DNA from: Fibrobacteria bacterium AD312
GTDB lineage: Bacteria > Fibrobacterota > Fibrobacteria > Fibrobacterales > Fibrobacteraceae
Direction: 5' to 3'
NCBI GenBank assembly: GCA_001462345.1
Contig: LIUM01000049.1
Span: forward strand, 1-64,000
DNA: 64,000 bases
Position numbers and translations under genes: made by a program. Of this stretch, positions 17,752 through 28,137 are shown piece after piece; position 1 is the first letter of the stretch; each line of letters opens with the position of its first letter. Under the pieces are notes generated by a model that made no database searches, was not told the DNA's origin, and saw only the letters and a list, made by a program, of their open reading frames with translations.

Positions 17752-17766
17752 GTTTCAGAATGAAAC
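17752..17766. promoter_or_regulatory. Palindromic enhancer-like site upstream of grpE
   Basis: GTTTCA-GAA-TGAAAC, perfect 6-bp arms. Its centre is 70 bp upstream of the -24 GG. It lies in the 342-base divergent gap between grpE and moxR, where I see no other clear feature. Confidence 0.65.
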
Positions 17767-17965
17767 GGTAAAAAACGAAGGAAAAGAACCTGAAAATCGT
17801 TGCGCTTTTTTGAAAAAAGAAAAATAGGATTATGGGTGTTTAGGAAAGTGATTTTTTTGTCAAGATAATTTTTGGGATTTAATGATTCCTGTAGCGAAAT
17901 CACATCGTTTTTTTTCTTTTGATTTTTAATCGTGACTGAAAGCGAATAAAAGCTAATTTAATTTT

Positions 17966-18874
17966 ATGCTAAAACAATTAATTAATTCACTCAATCATGT
18001 CTTATTTGGGAAAGAGAAGGAAATCCGTTTATTATTAAATGCTCTTTTAGCGGATGGTCACGTTTTAATAGAAGATGTTCCTGGGACTGGTAAAACAACT
18101 CTCGCAAAAGCTCTTGCTGTTTTAGTGGGTGCCGATTTCTCTCGTATTCAATTTACTCCAGATTTACTCCCAGGAGATGTGACTGGAGGAGCGATTTATC
18201 GTCAGAATACAGGGACTTTTGAAGTGCATCGTGGCCCTATTTTTACGCAGATTTTGCTTGCCGATGAAATCAATAGAGCTTCTCCTAGAACGCAAAGTTC
18301 TTTACTCGAAGCCATGGAAGAACGTCAAGTTTCATTAGAAGGTATTCGTCATGAATTACCTGCTCTTTTTATGGTTTTAGCGACTCAAAATCCTGTGGAG
18401 TTTCATGGCGTTTTCCCTTTACCAGAAGCCCAAATGGATCGTTTTATCATTCGACTTTCGATTGGGTATCCTGATGAAGCGACGGAGCTAAAAATATTAC
18501 GAACGGAACGTTTTTCTAAGCCTATTCAGTCTCTTCAGCAGGTGATTACACCTGATCAAATTCTGAACATCCGAGAAGAGGTGAAAAAGATCCATGTAGA
18601 AGAAGCGCTTGAACGTTATATTATTTCTATTGTTTTAGCGACTCGTTCTCATGCGGGGCTTCGTTTAGCGGCAAGCCCAAGAGCAGGGCTTTCTATGCTT
18701 CGAATGGCTCAAGCAAATGCCTATTTAGATGAAAGAGATTATGTCACTCCCGAAGACATTCAATTTGTTATAAAACCAGTGATGGCTCACCGTATTTTTG
18801 CTGTGGAATCTGGTTTTGGAGTGACAGAAGGGATTATCCAAGAAATAGTAAAGAATACCCCTATTCCTCGGTAA
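17966..18874 (+). CDS. MoxR-family AAA+ ATPase
   Basis: A 302-residue MoxR ATPase. MoxR proteins act as chaperones that mature or activate partner complexes, usually together with DUF58/VWA proteins encoded next door. Walker A EDVPGTGKTTLAKAL lies at about 36-50, Walker B and the MoxR signature LLADEINRASPRTQSSLLEAMEERQV near 107-130, and sensor 1 LATQNP near 150. It is the first gene of a tight three-gene operon: a DUF58 protein after 2 bases, then a transglutaminase-like protein overlapping by 4 bases. This arrangement is a widespread conserved cluster. Confidence 0.93.
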   Translation: MLKQLINSLNHVLFGKEKEIRLLLNALLADGHVLIEDVPGTGKTTLAKALAVLVGADFSRIQFTPDLLPGDVTGGAIYRQNTGTFEVHRGPIFTQILLADEINRASPRTQSSLLEAMEERQVSLEGIRHELPALFMVLATQNPVEFHGVFPLPEAQMDRFIIRLSIGYPDEATELKILRTERFSKPIQSLQQVITPDQILNIREEVKKIHVEEALERYIISIVLATRSHAGLRLAASPRAGLSMLRMAQANAYLDERDYVTPEDIQFVIKPVMAHRIFAVESGFGVTEGIIQEIVKNTPIPR

Positions 18875-18876
18875 CT

Positions 18877-20058
18877 ATGCGTTTGCTTAAAAAAATAAGG
18901 GCGTTTCAAAAAGCAATACCCAAAACACCTTATCGTGACGGCGTTTTGATGTTTTTGTATTACTTTTGGCAGGAACGATTTACTTCTGCTGGACGTGCTA
19001 TTATTTCCGCTTCTTGGGTGGCTCTTGTTCTTTTCATAGTTCCAGGAGCCATTTTAGCGCGCTTATTTTTTGGGCTTCTTGGCGGCCTTCTTTTTACGGC
19101 TATTTTTATACGTGATAAAAAGCCAAAGTTAAAAATCACTTCTGTTTCTATTTTACCTGTTCGAGAAAATGAAACGGCTTCTCTTCATGTTCTTGTGCAG
19201 GCCATGAAGGATTATCCTTCTGTATCTATAGATGCTTTTCGGGTTTCTCCCACCATAAAAAAAAGGGCTACGATTTCCCATTCTATTAAAGCTTATGAAA
19301 CAGAATCAATAGAATTAAAGCTTGAAACAAGTCATCGCGGGTCTTTTGTTCTAAAAAAAATAGTGGCTCTTGTTCCTGATCCCTTGGGCTTAGTACAGAC
19401 ACCTACTTTCTATAATGGCTCTCTTGATTTTTTGGTTTATCCAAAACGGCTTCAAGTGCGTCAGTTTTCTTTTTTAACCAAAGGCCATCCTGGGCGTGAA
19501 TTTGCTTTATTATTAATGCCCTCTACTCAACGAGGGGTAGACTTCTCGGGCGTTCGTCCTTATCGTAAAGGAGACTCTGTTCGAGATATTGATCACCGTG
19601 CCTTTGCACGCTACTTGAAGCCTTTCACAAAAGAATTTACTGTAGAACAAGGCGCTTCTGTCGTCTTTGTTTTAGATGTCCGTTTTAGTTCTTTTTCAAA
19701 AATCATTTTTGTGGAAAAAGCGATTGCTCTTGCAGGAGCGATAGCGACTTGGTTTAATGATCATCAAATTCTAGGACGCTTTTTTATTAATAACCAAGAA
19801 ATTGATCTCACTCGAGGAGAAAAAATAGATTTGGTGATGGCGGCTCTTGCGCGAATCGAAACGCCTCGATTTAAATCATCTGAGCCTCCTGGAATATGGT
19901 CTCCAGAGGCTTTTCCCATGGGTCCTGTTTTTGCGGTGACGCTCACTCCAAACGCATCGAGTTTAATTCAAAAACAAATTGTGGTCTCCGACGAATCTGG
20001 TGGCGATGATTCTCTTTTGTATTACGAACCCTCCGAAGAAGAAGAGGTGTTCTTATGA
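18877..20058 (+). CDS. DUF58 domain protein, partner of MoxR
   Basis: A 393-residue membrane-anchored protein. Two hydrophobic segments lie at about 45-85. The DUF58 signature FSGVRPYRKGDSVRDIDHRAFARYLKPFTKEF lies near 220-250, followed by a von Willebrand A-like core beginning VVFVLDVRFSSFSK. Family members are found with MoxR in envelope or methanol-dehydrogenase-maturation type operons; the partner here is unknown. The stop overlaps the start of the next gene (ATGA). Confidence 0.88.
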   Translation: MRLLKKIRAFQKAIPKTPYRDGVLMFLYYFWQERFTSAGRAIISASWVALVLFIVPGAILARLFFGLLGGLLFTAIFIRDKKPKLKITSVSILPVRENETASLHVLVQAMKDYPSVSIDAFRVSPTIKKRATISHSIKAYETESIELKLETSHRGSFVLKKIVALVPDPLGLVQTPTFYNGSLDFLVYPKRLQVRQFSFLTKGHPGREFALLLMPSTQRGVDFSGVRPYRKGDSVRDIDHRAFARYLKPFTKEFTVEQGASVVFVLDVRFSSFSKIIFVEKAIALAGAIATWFNDHQILGRFFINNQEIDLTRGEKIDLVMAALARIETPRFKSSEPPGIWSPEAFPMGPVFAVTLTPNASSLIQKQIVVSDESGGDDSLLYYEPSEEEEVFL

Positions 20059-21920
20059 ATCCATCGAGTATCTTTGCTTTTTTGTTTTTGTGTATTTTAT
20101 TTGTGGGGCACCAATCTGGTGTTTATGCATTAGCTATACCTTCTTTTTTATTTGCGCTATGGATTCTCATGCGTCAAAAAAAAGGCAAGTCCGCTAGATT
20201 AAAAAAAGGGCTTCTTTATCTCGCGATAGTTCCATTTTCTTTCTGGTGGTTTTTATCTCCAAGTATAGATGGGCAAATTTCACCATGGCTTTTCTTTATT
20301 CCCGCTTGGTTTTGTCTCTTTTTAGCTTTAATGCAATGGCGTAGTTTAGGTCGTGGAGGCGAGCTTGTCTTTGTTCGCTTTAATGCGTTAGCGGCATTCA
20401 TATTTTCTATTCGTAATCCCGATACGCCTGCCATTATTATTGCCATTTTTTTTGTTTTACTATTTTTATGGAATATTCGCCCTCGTTTACCTCTTTTGAA
20501 ATGGGGTATTTCTTTAGCTATTGCTTTTACTATTTCTTTTGCAATTGTCTTTACTACAATCACAGTAAAAAAGAATCAAAGTCAAAGACATTCAGGAGAG
20601 TGGACTGAAGATTATTACTTGAGCCGACACATGATGGGTTTTGATCCTGTCTCTTCGTTAGGTTCTTTTGAAAAAAATTATAAGTCCAATTTTGATGATC
20701 AAATAGTGCTTCGTTTATGGACTTCTACTCCTCCCATTTATTTTAAAGCCTTGGCTTATGAGCGTTATCTTCAGGGATTGTGGAAGGTTTCTAATGATTA
20801 TGAGGTCTTATACCCGAGTCGTTTTGAAGTCGATTATGCCTTATTCGAATCCAAATTAAAAACAGAAAATGAAACAGAAAAAGTTTGGGTGCAATCGGCC
20901 ATCAATACATTTCATTATTTATTTGCTCCATCTAATGCAACGGGAGTTTCTGTTAAAGCAGGGGATTCCATTTATTACTATAAAGGAGGATCTTGGCAAG
21001 TCCCTGGAATAGAAAGGTCTGATTGGTATTATTATAAGCAAACCAATATTCTTGACACCAATTTGATATCCTCTTTTTTGAATATTGCAGATAGAGATCT
21101 TGCCCTTGTGAAAGAAGTCTCTTCAGCCATGGGGTTAGATACGTTGTTATCGGCACAAGAAAAAGTCAAACGTATTCGAACCTATTTTGTAACTCATTTT
21201 AAGTATTCTTTATATTTGCCTATCAAAAAAAATGATAACCCCTTGAGAGTATTTTGGGATACAAAAACGGGCTATTGTGAATACTACGCGACTTTAGCCA
21301 CATTAGTTTTACGCTATCAAAAAATTCCAGCTCGCTATGTGGTGGGCTTTGCTTATCCAGAACTAGCAGAAGATAAAGAGTATGCCTTTTTTAGAAGGCG
21401 AAATTCTCATGCTTGGGTAGAATATTTTGATTCTAGCTGGAAAACTTCAGATCCGACTCCTATTGTCGCTCAAAGTGAAGAAACTTATAGTTTCTGGCTA
21501 CGTACGCAAGAAAAAATAAAAGCAAAAACGGCCTATTTTATGCATGTAATTAAAGAAGGGGCATGGAGGCAAAAATTAGATGCTTGGCAAGTCATTACAG
21601 AGAATTGGTTAACAGACTTTAGGTTTTATTTGGTACTAGCTTCGCTCTTCGGCTTTTATCTTCTATTTCAAAAAAAGAGAAAAAAACATATTTCAAACAA
21701 ATTAGATTTAAGAGAGTTACAATGGCGTAAATCTTTAATTAAAGCCCTATCCCATTTAGCGAAAATGGGCTATCCTATACAGCCAGGGGAGACCATAGGA
21801 AATTATGTATTACGTTTAAATGCATTAAAAACAGTTCCTAATAATAAAGACTTTCATAAACAAATAGATCTTTTAAGGAAATACCAAAAAGAGCGCTGGC
21901 GTCCTCTTTCGATAGATTGA
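20055..21920 (+). CDS. Transglutaminase-like membrane protein (TgpA-type)
   Basis: A 621-residue protein. About six transmembrane segments occupy residues 1-175. A large periplasmic part then contains a papain-like transglutaminase core with the catalytic Cys in TGYCEYYATLATLVLRYQKIPAR, His in RRNSHAWVEYF and Asp in SDPTP. A single transmembrane helix lies near 530, followed by a basic cytoplasmic tail. This TgpA arrangement usually completes the MoxR-DUF58 cluster. TgpA is a periplasmic transglutaminase of uncertain substrate. Start and stop overlaps show co-translation with the DUF58 gene. Confidence 0.88.
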   Translation: MNPSSIFAFLFLCILFVGHQSGVYALAIPSFLFALWILMRQKKGKSARLKKGLLYLAIVPFSFWWFLSPSIDGQISPWLFFIPAWFCLFLALMQWRSLGRGGELVFVRFNALAAFIFSIRNPDTPAIIIAIFFVLLFLWNIRPRLPLLKWGISLAIAFTISFAIVFTTITVKKNQSQRHSGEWTEDYYLSRHMMGFDPVSSLGSFEKNYKSNFDDQIVLRLWTSTPPIYFKALAYERYLQGLWKVSNDYEVLYPSRFEVDYALFESKLKTENETEKVWVQSAINTFHYLFAPSNATGVSVKAGDSIYYYKGGSWQVPGIERSDWYYYKQTNILDTNLISSFLNIADRDLALVKEVSSAMGLDTLLSAQEKVKRIRTYFVTHFKYSLYLPIKKNDNPLRVFWDTKTGYCEYYATLATLVLRYQKIPARYVVGFAYPELAEDKEYAFFRRRNSHAWVEYFDSSWKTSDPTPIVAQSEETYSFWLRTQEKIKAKTAYFMHVIKEGAWRQKLDAWQVITENWLTDFRFYLVLASLFGFYLLFQKKRKKHISNKLDLRELQWRKSLIKALSHLAKMGYPIQPGETIGNYVLRLNALKTVPNNKDFHKQIDLLRKYQKERWRPLSID

Positions 21921-21951
21921 TATTTCTTTTTTATTAGTTATCTTTCCTCTT

Positions 21952-22515
21952 ATGATGAGTAGTTTGACAAATATCTTAACGGCTGTTCCTTTATGGGAAC
22001 TCGCCATCATATTCGTTGCAAAAATGACTGAAGTTTCTATTGGCACCTTGCGGCATATTTTAATTAATAAAGGATATCGAAAACAGGGAGCGTTTCTTTC
22101 GTTCTTTGAAATTATTTTATGGGTGTTTGTCGCTTCAAGAGTTATTATTGGAATCTCCGAAGCTCCTATTAAAGGCTTAATGTATAGTTTAGGTTATGCT
22201 GTAGGCGTTTACATTGGTTCTCGTATAGAATCTCGAATTGCCCTTGGGCGTGTTTTGATTCAAGTGATTGCTGAAGAGGATATTGGCATTTCGATGATGA
22301 ACACCTTAAGAGAAAATGGTTATGGAGTCACTTCCGTAAATGCGGATGGTAGAGAATCGAATAAATTAATGCTGATCATTTATGCCAATCGCTTGAGAAA
22401 AGAGAAAATCATAGAATTAATTCATGAAATCGATGAAAAGGCTTTAATTGTTGTCAGTAATGTGGATGCCTTGAAAGGAGGGTATTACCCTTCTTGGAAA
22501 CGGCTTGGTAAATAG
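21952..22515 (+). CDS. UPF0316 / DUF2179 membrane protein
   Basis: A 187-residue protein with three N-terminal transmembrane segments (about 10-95) followed by a cytoplasmic alpha/beta domain (LIQVIAEEDIGISMMNTLRENGYGVTSVNADGRESNKLMLIIYANRLRKEKI). This is the layout of the UPF0316 family (DUF5698 plus DUF2179), whose function is unknown. The characteristic EVSIGTLRHILINKGYR stretch is present. It lies 31 bases after the TgpA-like gene. There are two consecutive ATG codons; I kept the first. Confidence 0.88.
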   Translation: MMSSLTNILTAVPLWELAIIFVAKMTEVSIGTLRHILINKGYRKQGAFLSFFEIILWVFVASRVIIGISEAPIKGLMYSLGYAVGVYIGSRIESRIALGRVLIQVIAEEDIGISMMNTLRENGYGVTSVNADGRESNKLMLIIYANRLRKEKIIELIHEIDEKALIVVSNVDALKGGYYPSWKRLGK

Positions 22516-22648
22516 TTGTTTACAACAGATTCATTTTTCAAAATAATAACGTTTATTTTAAGCTAGGATTAGTTCTTTATTCTTTTTTTTGTTTTATAAC
22601 GTTATATTTAAAATGGTGTTTTTTTGATGGGCTTTTTTTGGGGTGAAT

Positions 22649-24130
22649 ATGAATAAATTTTCACTTTTTGCATTCTCATTTATACTTTCTAGTTTTTCTT
22701 TTGCAGAACCACCATCGAGCTTAGAAGGCTGGGATTTAGTTTTTGAAGATAATTTTGATGGAAACTCTTTAGACTTAAAAAAATGGAATTCAACGTATAA
22801 TTGGGGTCATACTCATAATCATCGAGCCTACTGTGTTGCAGAAAATGTTTCTGTAAAAGAAGGCTTCTTAAAACTCAAAGGAGAAGCCACTCGCCATCCC
22901 GATGCACCTGCTACAGCGTCTAATGGTGGTAAAACTTATTCTTTGGATTATACTTCTGGGGCTATAGATACTCGTGGTAAGTTTGAAGTTCAATATGGTT
23001 ATATTGAAGGCCGTTTTAAGGCTCCACCTCATGCTGGCACATGGCCTGCTTTTTGGACATTGCAAGATGGCTGGCCTCCAGAAATTGATATTCTAGAAAT
23101 ACCTCACGCAAGAACTCAACATCATTATTATTTGCACTATACAGATCCTTCTTGGTATGCTTCTCATGGAGATGCTTGGGATCATGAAGCCTCTTTTGGA
23201 GGAACTCATTCTGGGCCTGATAAATCAGCTGCATTTTATAATTATGGCGTTGAATGGGATGCTGGAGTCATGAATTTTTATTTCAACGACCAGAGAATTG
23301 CCTCTTATAATCGACCTTCAGAAATCAGTCAAACTAAAGCGATGTACATCATCATCAATTTGGCCATTGGAGGCTGGGCAGGTGATGATATCGATGTTAC
23401 AGCGAATAACCCAGCCTATCTCGAAGTCGATTGGGTTCGTGTATGGAAACGTAAATCTGCTTTCCCTGATACCGTTCGCATACGTTCTGTGGCATCAGGT
23501 AAGTGCATGATTCCTTCTGAGAACGCTGTTGTTTTAGGAGACTGCTTTGATGAAAAGGCTTATGTGACTTTATCTGCCTTAGGTTCAAATACCTATAACA
23601 TGTATTTCGGAGATAGAGTCTTTGAAATTCCAAACGAATCCAAAGATCCTGGTGTCGCTGCAGGAATTTGGGATAATAATGGAAAAGACCATCAAAAAAT
23701 TATTTTTGAACCTCAAGATGGTTTTACGGGTTATGTCGTTCGAATGAAAATGAAACATAGTGGTCATTATATTCGTATGGACGAAGATCGTGTCGTTCAA
23801 GATTGGAATGATTCTTGGCCATGGAATCAAAATTGGAAAATTATTGTGGATGATTTAGAAATCCCTACCAGCGTAAAAAACGTAAAGCTAGTGCAAAAGC
23901 AACCTTCTGTAATCCATCGTTATGGAACTCAAATGCAATTAATTCTTGGAAGCACACATAATAATCAAGAATCTTTAGTTCGAATAGTGAGTTTAGATGG
24001 TCGCCAAATGTTTATAGAAAAAGTGCAAAAAAATCTTCAATTTGATATTTCGACTTTGCCTAAAGGTGTATACCAGATTATCATTGGAGAAGGTTTATCT
24101 TCTGAAACATTACGTATTTTGAAGCGTTAA
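22649..24130 (+). CDS. Secreted GH16 glycoside hydrolase (laminarinase/lichenase type)
   Basis: A 493-residue exported enzyme expected to cut beta-1,3- or mixed-linkage beta-glucans. Signal peptide at about 1-20. The GH16 domain spans 25-265, with RGKFEVQYGYIEGRFKAPPHAGTWPAFW and the catalytic E-x-D-x-x-E motif at E145, D147 and E150 within PPEIDILEIPH. Residues 280-405 form a second beta-rich module around a CMIPSENAVVLGDCFD segment, perhaps carbohydrate-binding. The last 75 residues (VRIVSLDGRQMF... LPKGVYQIIIGEG... LRILKR) are a type-IX-like C-terminal sorting domain. An in-frame GTG lies two codons upstream; the ATG is preferred because GGGGTGA precedes it. Confidence 0.92.
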   Translation: MNKFSLFAFSFILSSFSFAEPPSSLEGWDLVFEDNFDGNSLDLKKWNSTYNWGHTHNHRAYCVAENVSVKEGFLKLKGEATRHPDAPATASNGGKTYSLDYTSGAIDTRGKFEVQYGYIEGRFKAPPHAGTWPAFWTLQDGWPPEIDILEIPHARTQHHYYLHYTDPSWYASHGDAWDHEASFGGTHSGPDKSAAFYNYGVEWDAGVMNFYFNDQRIASYNRPSEISQTKAMYIIINLAIGGWAGDDIDVTANNPAYLEVDWVRVWKRKSAFPDTVRIRSVASGKCMIPSENAVVLGDCFDEKAYVTLSALGSNTYNMYFGDRVFEIPNESKDPGVAAGIWDNNGKDHQKIIFEPQDGFTGYVVRMKMKHSGHYIRMDEDRVVQDWNDSWPWNQNWKIIVDDLEIPTSVKNVKLVQKQPSVIHRYGTQMQLILGSTHNNQESLVRIVSLDGRQMFIEKVQKNLQFDISTLPKGVYQIIIGEGLSSETLRILKR

Positions 24131-24257
24131 GTTCTTTCTTACTTTTTTCAGTATTATTTAAAAAATCACTAGTCAAGCTGGTGGTTTTTTGTTTATAGGT
24201 GTAGCATTTAAGATATTAGACGCACTTTGCTCGCGCTTACGATTTTGAAGATAAAAA

Positions 24258-24284
24258 AAGACCCCACCCACGAGGCAGGATCTT
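24258..24284 (-). terminator. Rho-independent terminator of groESL
   Basis: The minus strand reads AAGATCCTGCC-TCGT-GGGTGGGGTCTT with three G-U pairs, then a run of T. It lies 33 bases after the groEL stop. Confidence 0.8.
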
Positions 24285-24316
24285 TTCTTTCTCTCAATAG
24301 GGGAGCGTGAAAGGCA

Positions 24317-25966
<1,650 letters not shown>

Positions 25967-26010
25967 TTATAAAACTCCTGAGTTCTTGTATTAATTGTTA
26001 AACTGAATGA

Positions 26011-26292
26011 TTAAAGAATTGCAAAAATATCGCTTTCTTTTACGATCAAAAAGGTTTTGCCATCAACGGAGACTTCAGTTCCGCTATATTTACCGTAAAG
26101 AACGACATCACCGACTTTTACTTCTGGCGCAATGAGATCCCCTTTATCATTTTTCTTTCCTGGGCCCATCGCCACGATTTTACCTTGCATTGGTTTTTCT
26201 TTTGCGTTATCAGGGATAAAAAGACCACTTTGGGTCTTGGTTTCTGCTTCAGCAGGCTCAATGAGAATGCGGTCTGCAAGTGGCTTAATCAT
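26011..26292 (-). CDS. groES: Co-chaperonin GroES
   Basis: A 93-residue Hsp10 lid subunit of the GroEL chamber. [27 protein letters not shown] and the mobile loop are typical, as is [16 protein letters not shown] near the end. The frame is open for 25 further codons upstream, but the start at 26292 is chosen because all GroES proteins begin at this point and AGAGGT lies 9 bases before the ATG. The rejected extension would also run through the promoter. A -24/-12 promoter and the GTTTCA palindrome lie upstream. Confidence 0.98.
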   Translation of the reverse strand: MIKPLADRILIEPAEAETKTQSGLFIPDNAKEKPMQGKIVAMGPGKKNDKGDLIAPEVKVGDVVLYGKYSGTEVSVDGKTFLIVKESDIFAIL

Positions 26293-26363
26293 TTTATTGT
26301 ACCTCTTTTTTTTAGAGTGAGTGGTTCGTAGAACCTTGTTAATTGTTTTATGCCAAAAACAAA

Positions 26364-26378
26364 GCAATATTTATGCCA
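26364..26378 (-). promoter_or_regulatory. Sigma-54 (-24/-12) promoter of groES-groEL
   Basis: The minus strand reads TGGCATAAATATTGC followed by T: GG-N10-GC spacing with TGGCA and TTGCT blocks intact. The AGAT before it is shared with the dnaK promoter. The expected transcription start is about 60 bases before groES. Confidence 0.75.
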
Positions 26379-26460
26379 ATCTATTTTTCTTGTAAAAAAA
26401 GCTCTTTTTTTGAAAAAAAATGGTAACTGGAAAAAAATGGAACATGAAAAATAAACAAGC

Positions 26461-26475
26461 GTTTCATTTTGAAAC
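26461..26475. promoter_or_regulatory. Palindromic enhancer-like site upstream of groES
   Basis: GTTTCA-TTT-TGAAAC, perfect 6-bp arms. Its centre is 91 bp upstream of the -24 GG, about -115 from the expected start. It is identical in 14 of 15 bases to the dnaK site. Confidence 0.7.
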
Positions 26476-26870
26476 ACAAAACAAGGCTTTCAATTTTTAC
26501 AATAATAACGAGGCTGTTTTTGTTCCTCTTTTGACCTGAATTTATGAATTGATATTTATTAATAACAATTCTATCAAAGGGACAAATATCATTAAAAAAA
26601 GAATACCTATTTCATCATTTTTTAGTTCACTTGTTTTCTTGCAAAAAAAACATTTTATGGTTCAGAAAAATTGCATTTAAGTCTAATAGTCTTACTTTGC
26701 ATATAAGGAAAAGGCTAGCTTGAATATTACTTTGATTTATTAAAAATCAAATCAAAATAATGTGTTGTAAACCATAGAAACGTAAAAAAAATAAAAACAA
26801 ATCTTTTATACAACATTATTTATCTTATATTTATCTTATCATTTATAAATCAAACAAGGATAGGTTGTTT
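26476..26870. other. AT-rich intergenic region
   Basis: 395 bases between the divergent groES and lipoprotein genes, with no credible gene. The only structure noticed is an inverted repeat, AATAATGTGTTGTA (26756-26769) against TACAACATTATT (26809-26820), with a two-base bulge. Confidence 0.6.
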
Positions 26871-27305
26871 ATGAATTCCTTAAAACTTCTATTGGCTTTG
26901 GCACTAGCACTCGTTTTTACTGGTTGTGAAATTACTGTAGTAGATGATTATTCATCTTATGAAACACGTACCTACAAAACAAGTTACTATGATTACACAT
27001 ACCATTGCGGTATGAATTTTACAAAAGGCGATGCAAGAGATGTAGACTATAACAGTTGTTCTTCTTCCTATGCTACTTATGATTCTTATGCTTTTGATTT
27101 CTCTCAATATGATGTAATCGAGTATTATGACAATGGCTCTCGCATTACCTCTACCACTTATTATGTAAGTGATGTCGAAGCATTCAGCTATGGTGGCGAC
27201 ATTTTTATTGCATATGATGTTGGTGGTGGTTTAACATTTGAGTACAATTATACCGACGATGAAGTTGGTGTCTATGAAGATGGAATCGTTGATTACTATT
27301 ATTAA
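26871..27305 (+). CDS. Tyrosine-rich lipoprotein of unknown function
   Basis: A 144-residue protein with a lipoprotein signal (lipobox LVFTGC, acylated Cys near 20). The mature part is acidic and very rich in Tyr, Ser and Asp (ETRTYKTSYYDYTYHCG, SYATYDSYAFDFSQYDVIEYYDNGS), suggesting a small beta-sheet domain. ATG 26871 is chosen because AAGGATAGG precedes it; a TTG two codons earlier is also in frame. A strong terminator follows, so it is a single-gene transcript. No family recognised. Confidence 0.7.
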   Translation: MNSLKLLLALALALVFTGCEITVVDDYSSYETRTYKTSYYDYTYHCGMNFTKGDARDVDYNSCSSSYATYDSYAFDFSQYDVIEYYDNGSRITSTTYYVSDVEAFSYGGDIFIAYDVGGGLTFEYNYTDDEVGVYEDGIVDYYY

Positions 27306-27343
27306 TAGTCCAATAAATCCTTTTATTTCATAGTATTGATTTT

Positions 27344-27373
27344 AACCCGATGACTTTATCATCGGGTTTTTTT
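27344..27373 (+). terminator. Rho-independent terminator of the Tyr-rich lipoprotein gene
   Basis: AACCCGATGA/TCATCGGGTT, a perfect 10-bp stem with loop CTTTA and then seven T. Confidence 0.93.
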
Positions 27374-27396
27374 ATATTTCTGTTTTTGAGGTAAAA

Positions 27397-28137
27397 ATGT
27401 CATATTTTAAAGAAGCTGAATTCAATTTTAAAAACTTATCTACAAATTCTTATCCTGGAAGGGGCATTGTCTTAGGGACAAGTCCCTGTGGTCGTTTTGA
27501 CGTTCAAGTATACTGGATTATGGGGCGTAGTGTAAATAGCCGTAATCGTATTTTTGTCATAGATCAAGATACTAATTTTATGAAGACACAAGCTTTTGAT
27601 GAATCCAAATTAGTCGATCCTAGCTTGATTATTTATTACCCAGCTAAGCATACAAATGATTATCATATCATTACTAATGGCGATCAAACAGATACTGTTT
27701 ATGATACCATGCAAAATGGTGGGTCTTTTGAAGAGGCTCTAAATACACGTTGTTATGAACCAGATGGCCCAAATTTTACTCCAAGAATTTCTGGTATTAC
27801 TTATAGAAATGCAAATCCTGCTGTATATAAGCTTTCGATTCTTAAATCCCGTTCTAATAATGAAGAAGCAGGCTGTGAAAGACAGTTTTTCTCTTACGAA
27901 AAGAAAATGCCTGGTTTAGGGCATTTTATTTCTACTTATAAAACAGATGGTAACCCTATCCCTAGTTTTAGTGGTGAACCACAGCTTGTTCCTATTGCAA
28001 ATACTCCTCAAGAAACATTAGATACGTATTGGAACGCATTAAATGAAACGAATAGAGTTTCTTTGATGGTCAAGTGGATTGATTCGAATTCTTTCAAAAG
28101 TGAAATAGGGGTTCGAAACAAAATGGGCTCATTATGA
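27397..28137 (+). CDS. IMP cyclohydrolase, PurO-like family
   Basis: A 246-residue cytoplasmic protein. The N-terminal block YPGRGIVLGTSPCGRFDVQ with YWIMGRSVNSRNRIFV, and later DPSLIIYYPA, ITNGDQTDT and NFTPRISGI, match the IMP cyclohydrolase family first known from archaeal PurO and found in some anaerobic bacteria. Its reaction is ring closure of FAICAR to IMP, the last step of purine synthesis, which most bacteria do with the C- or N-terminal halves of PurH. If that is its job, this genome should have no complete purH, or a transformylase alone. The stop overlaps the next start (ATGA). Confidence 0.82.
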   Translation: MSYFKEAEFNFKNLSTNSYPGRGIVLGTSPCGRFDVQVYWIMGRSVNSRNRIFVIDQDTNFMKTQAFDESKLVDPSLIIYYPAKHTNDYHIITNGDQTDTVYDTMQNGGSFEEALNTRCYEPDGPNFTPRISGITYRNANPAVYKLSILKSRSNNEEAGCERQFFSYEKKMPGLGHFISTYKTDGNPIPSFSGEPQLVPIANTPQETLDTYWNALNETNRVSLMVKWIDSNSFKSEIGVRNKMGSL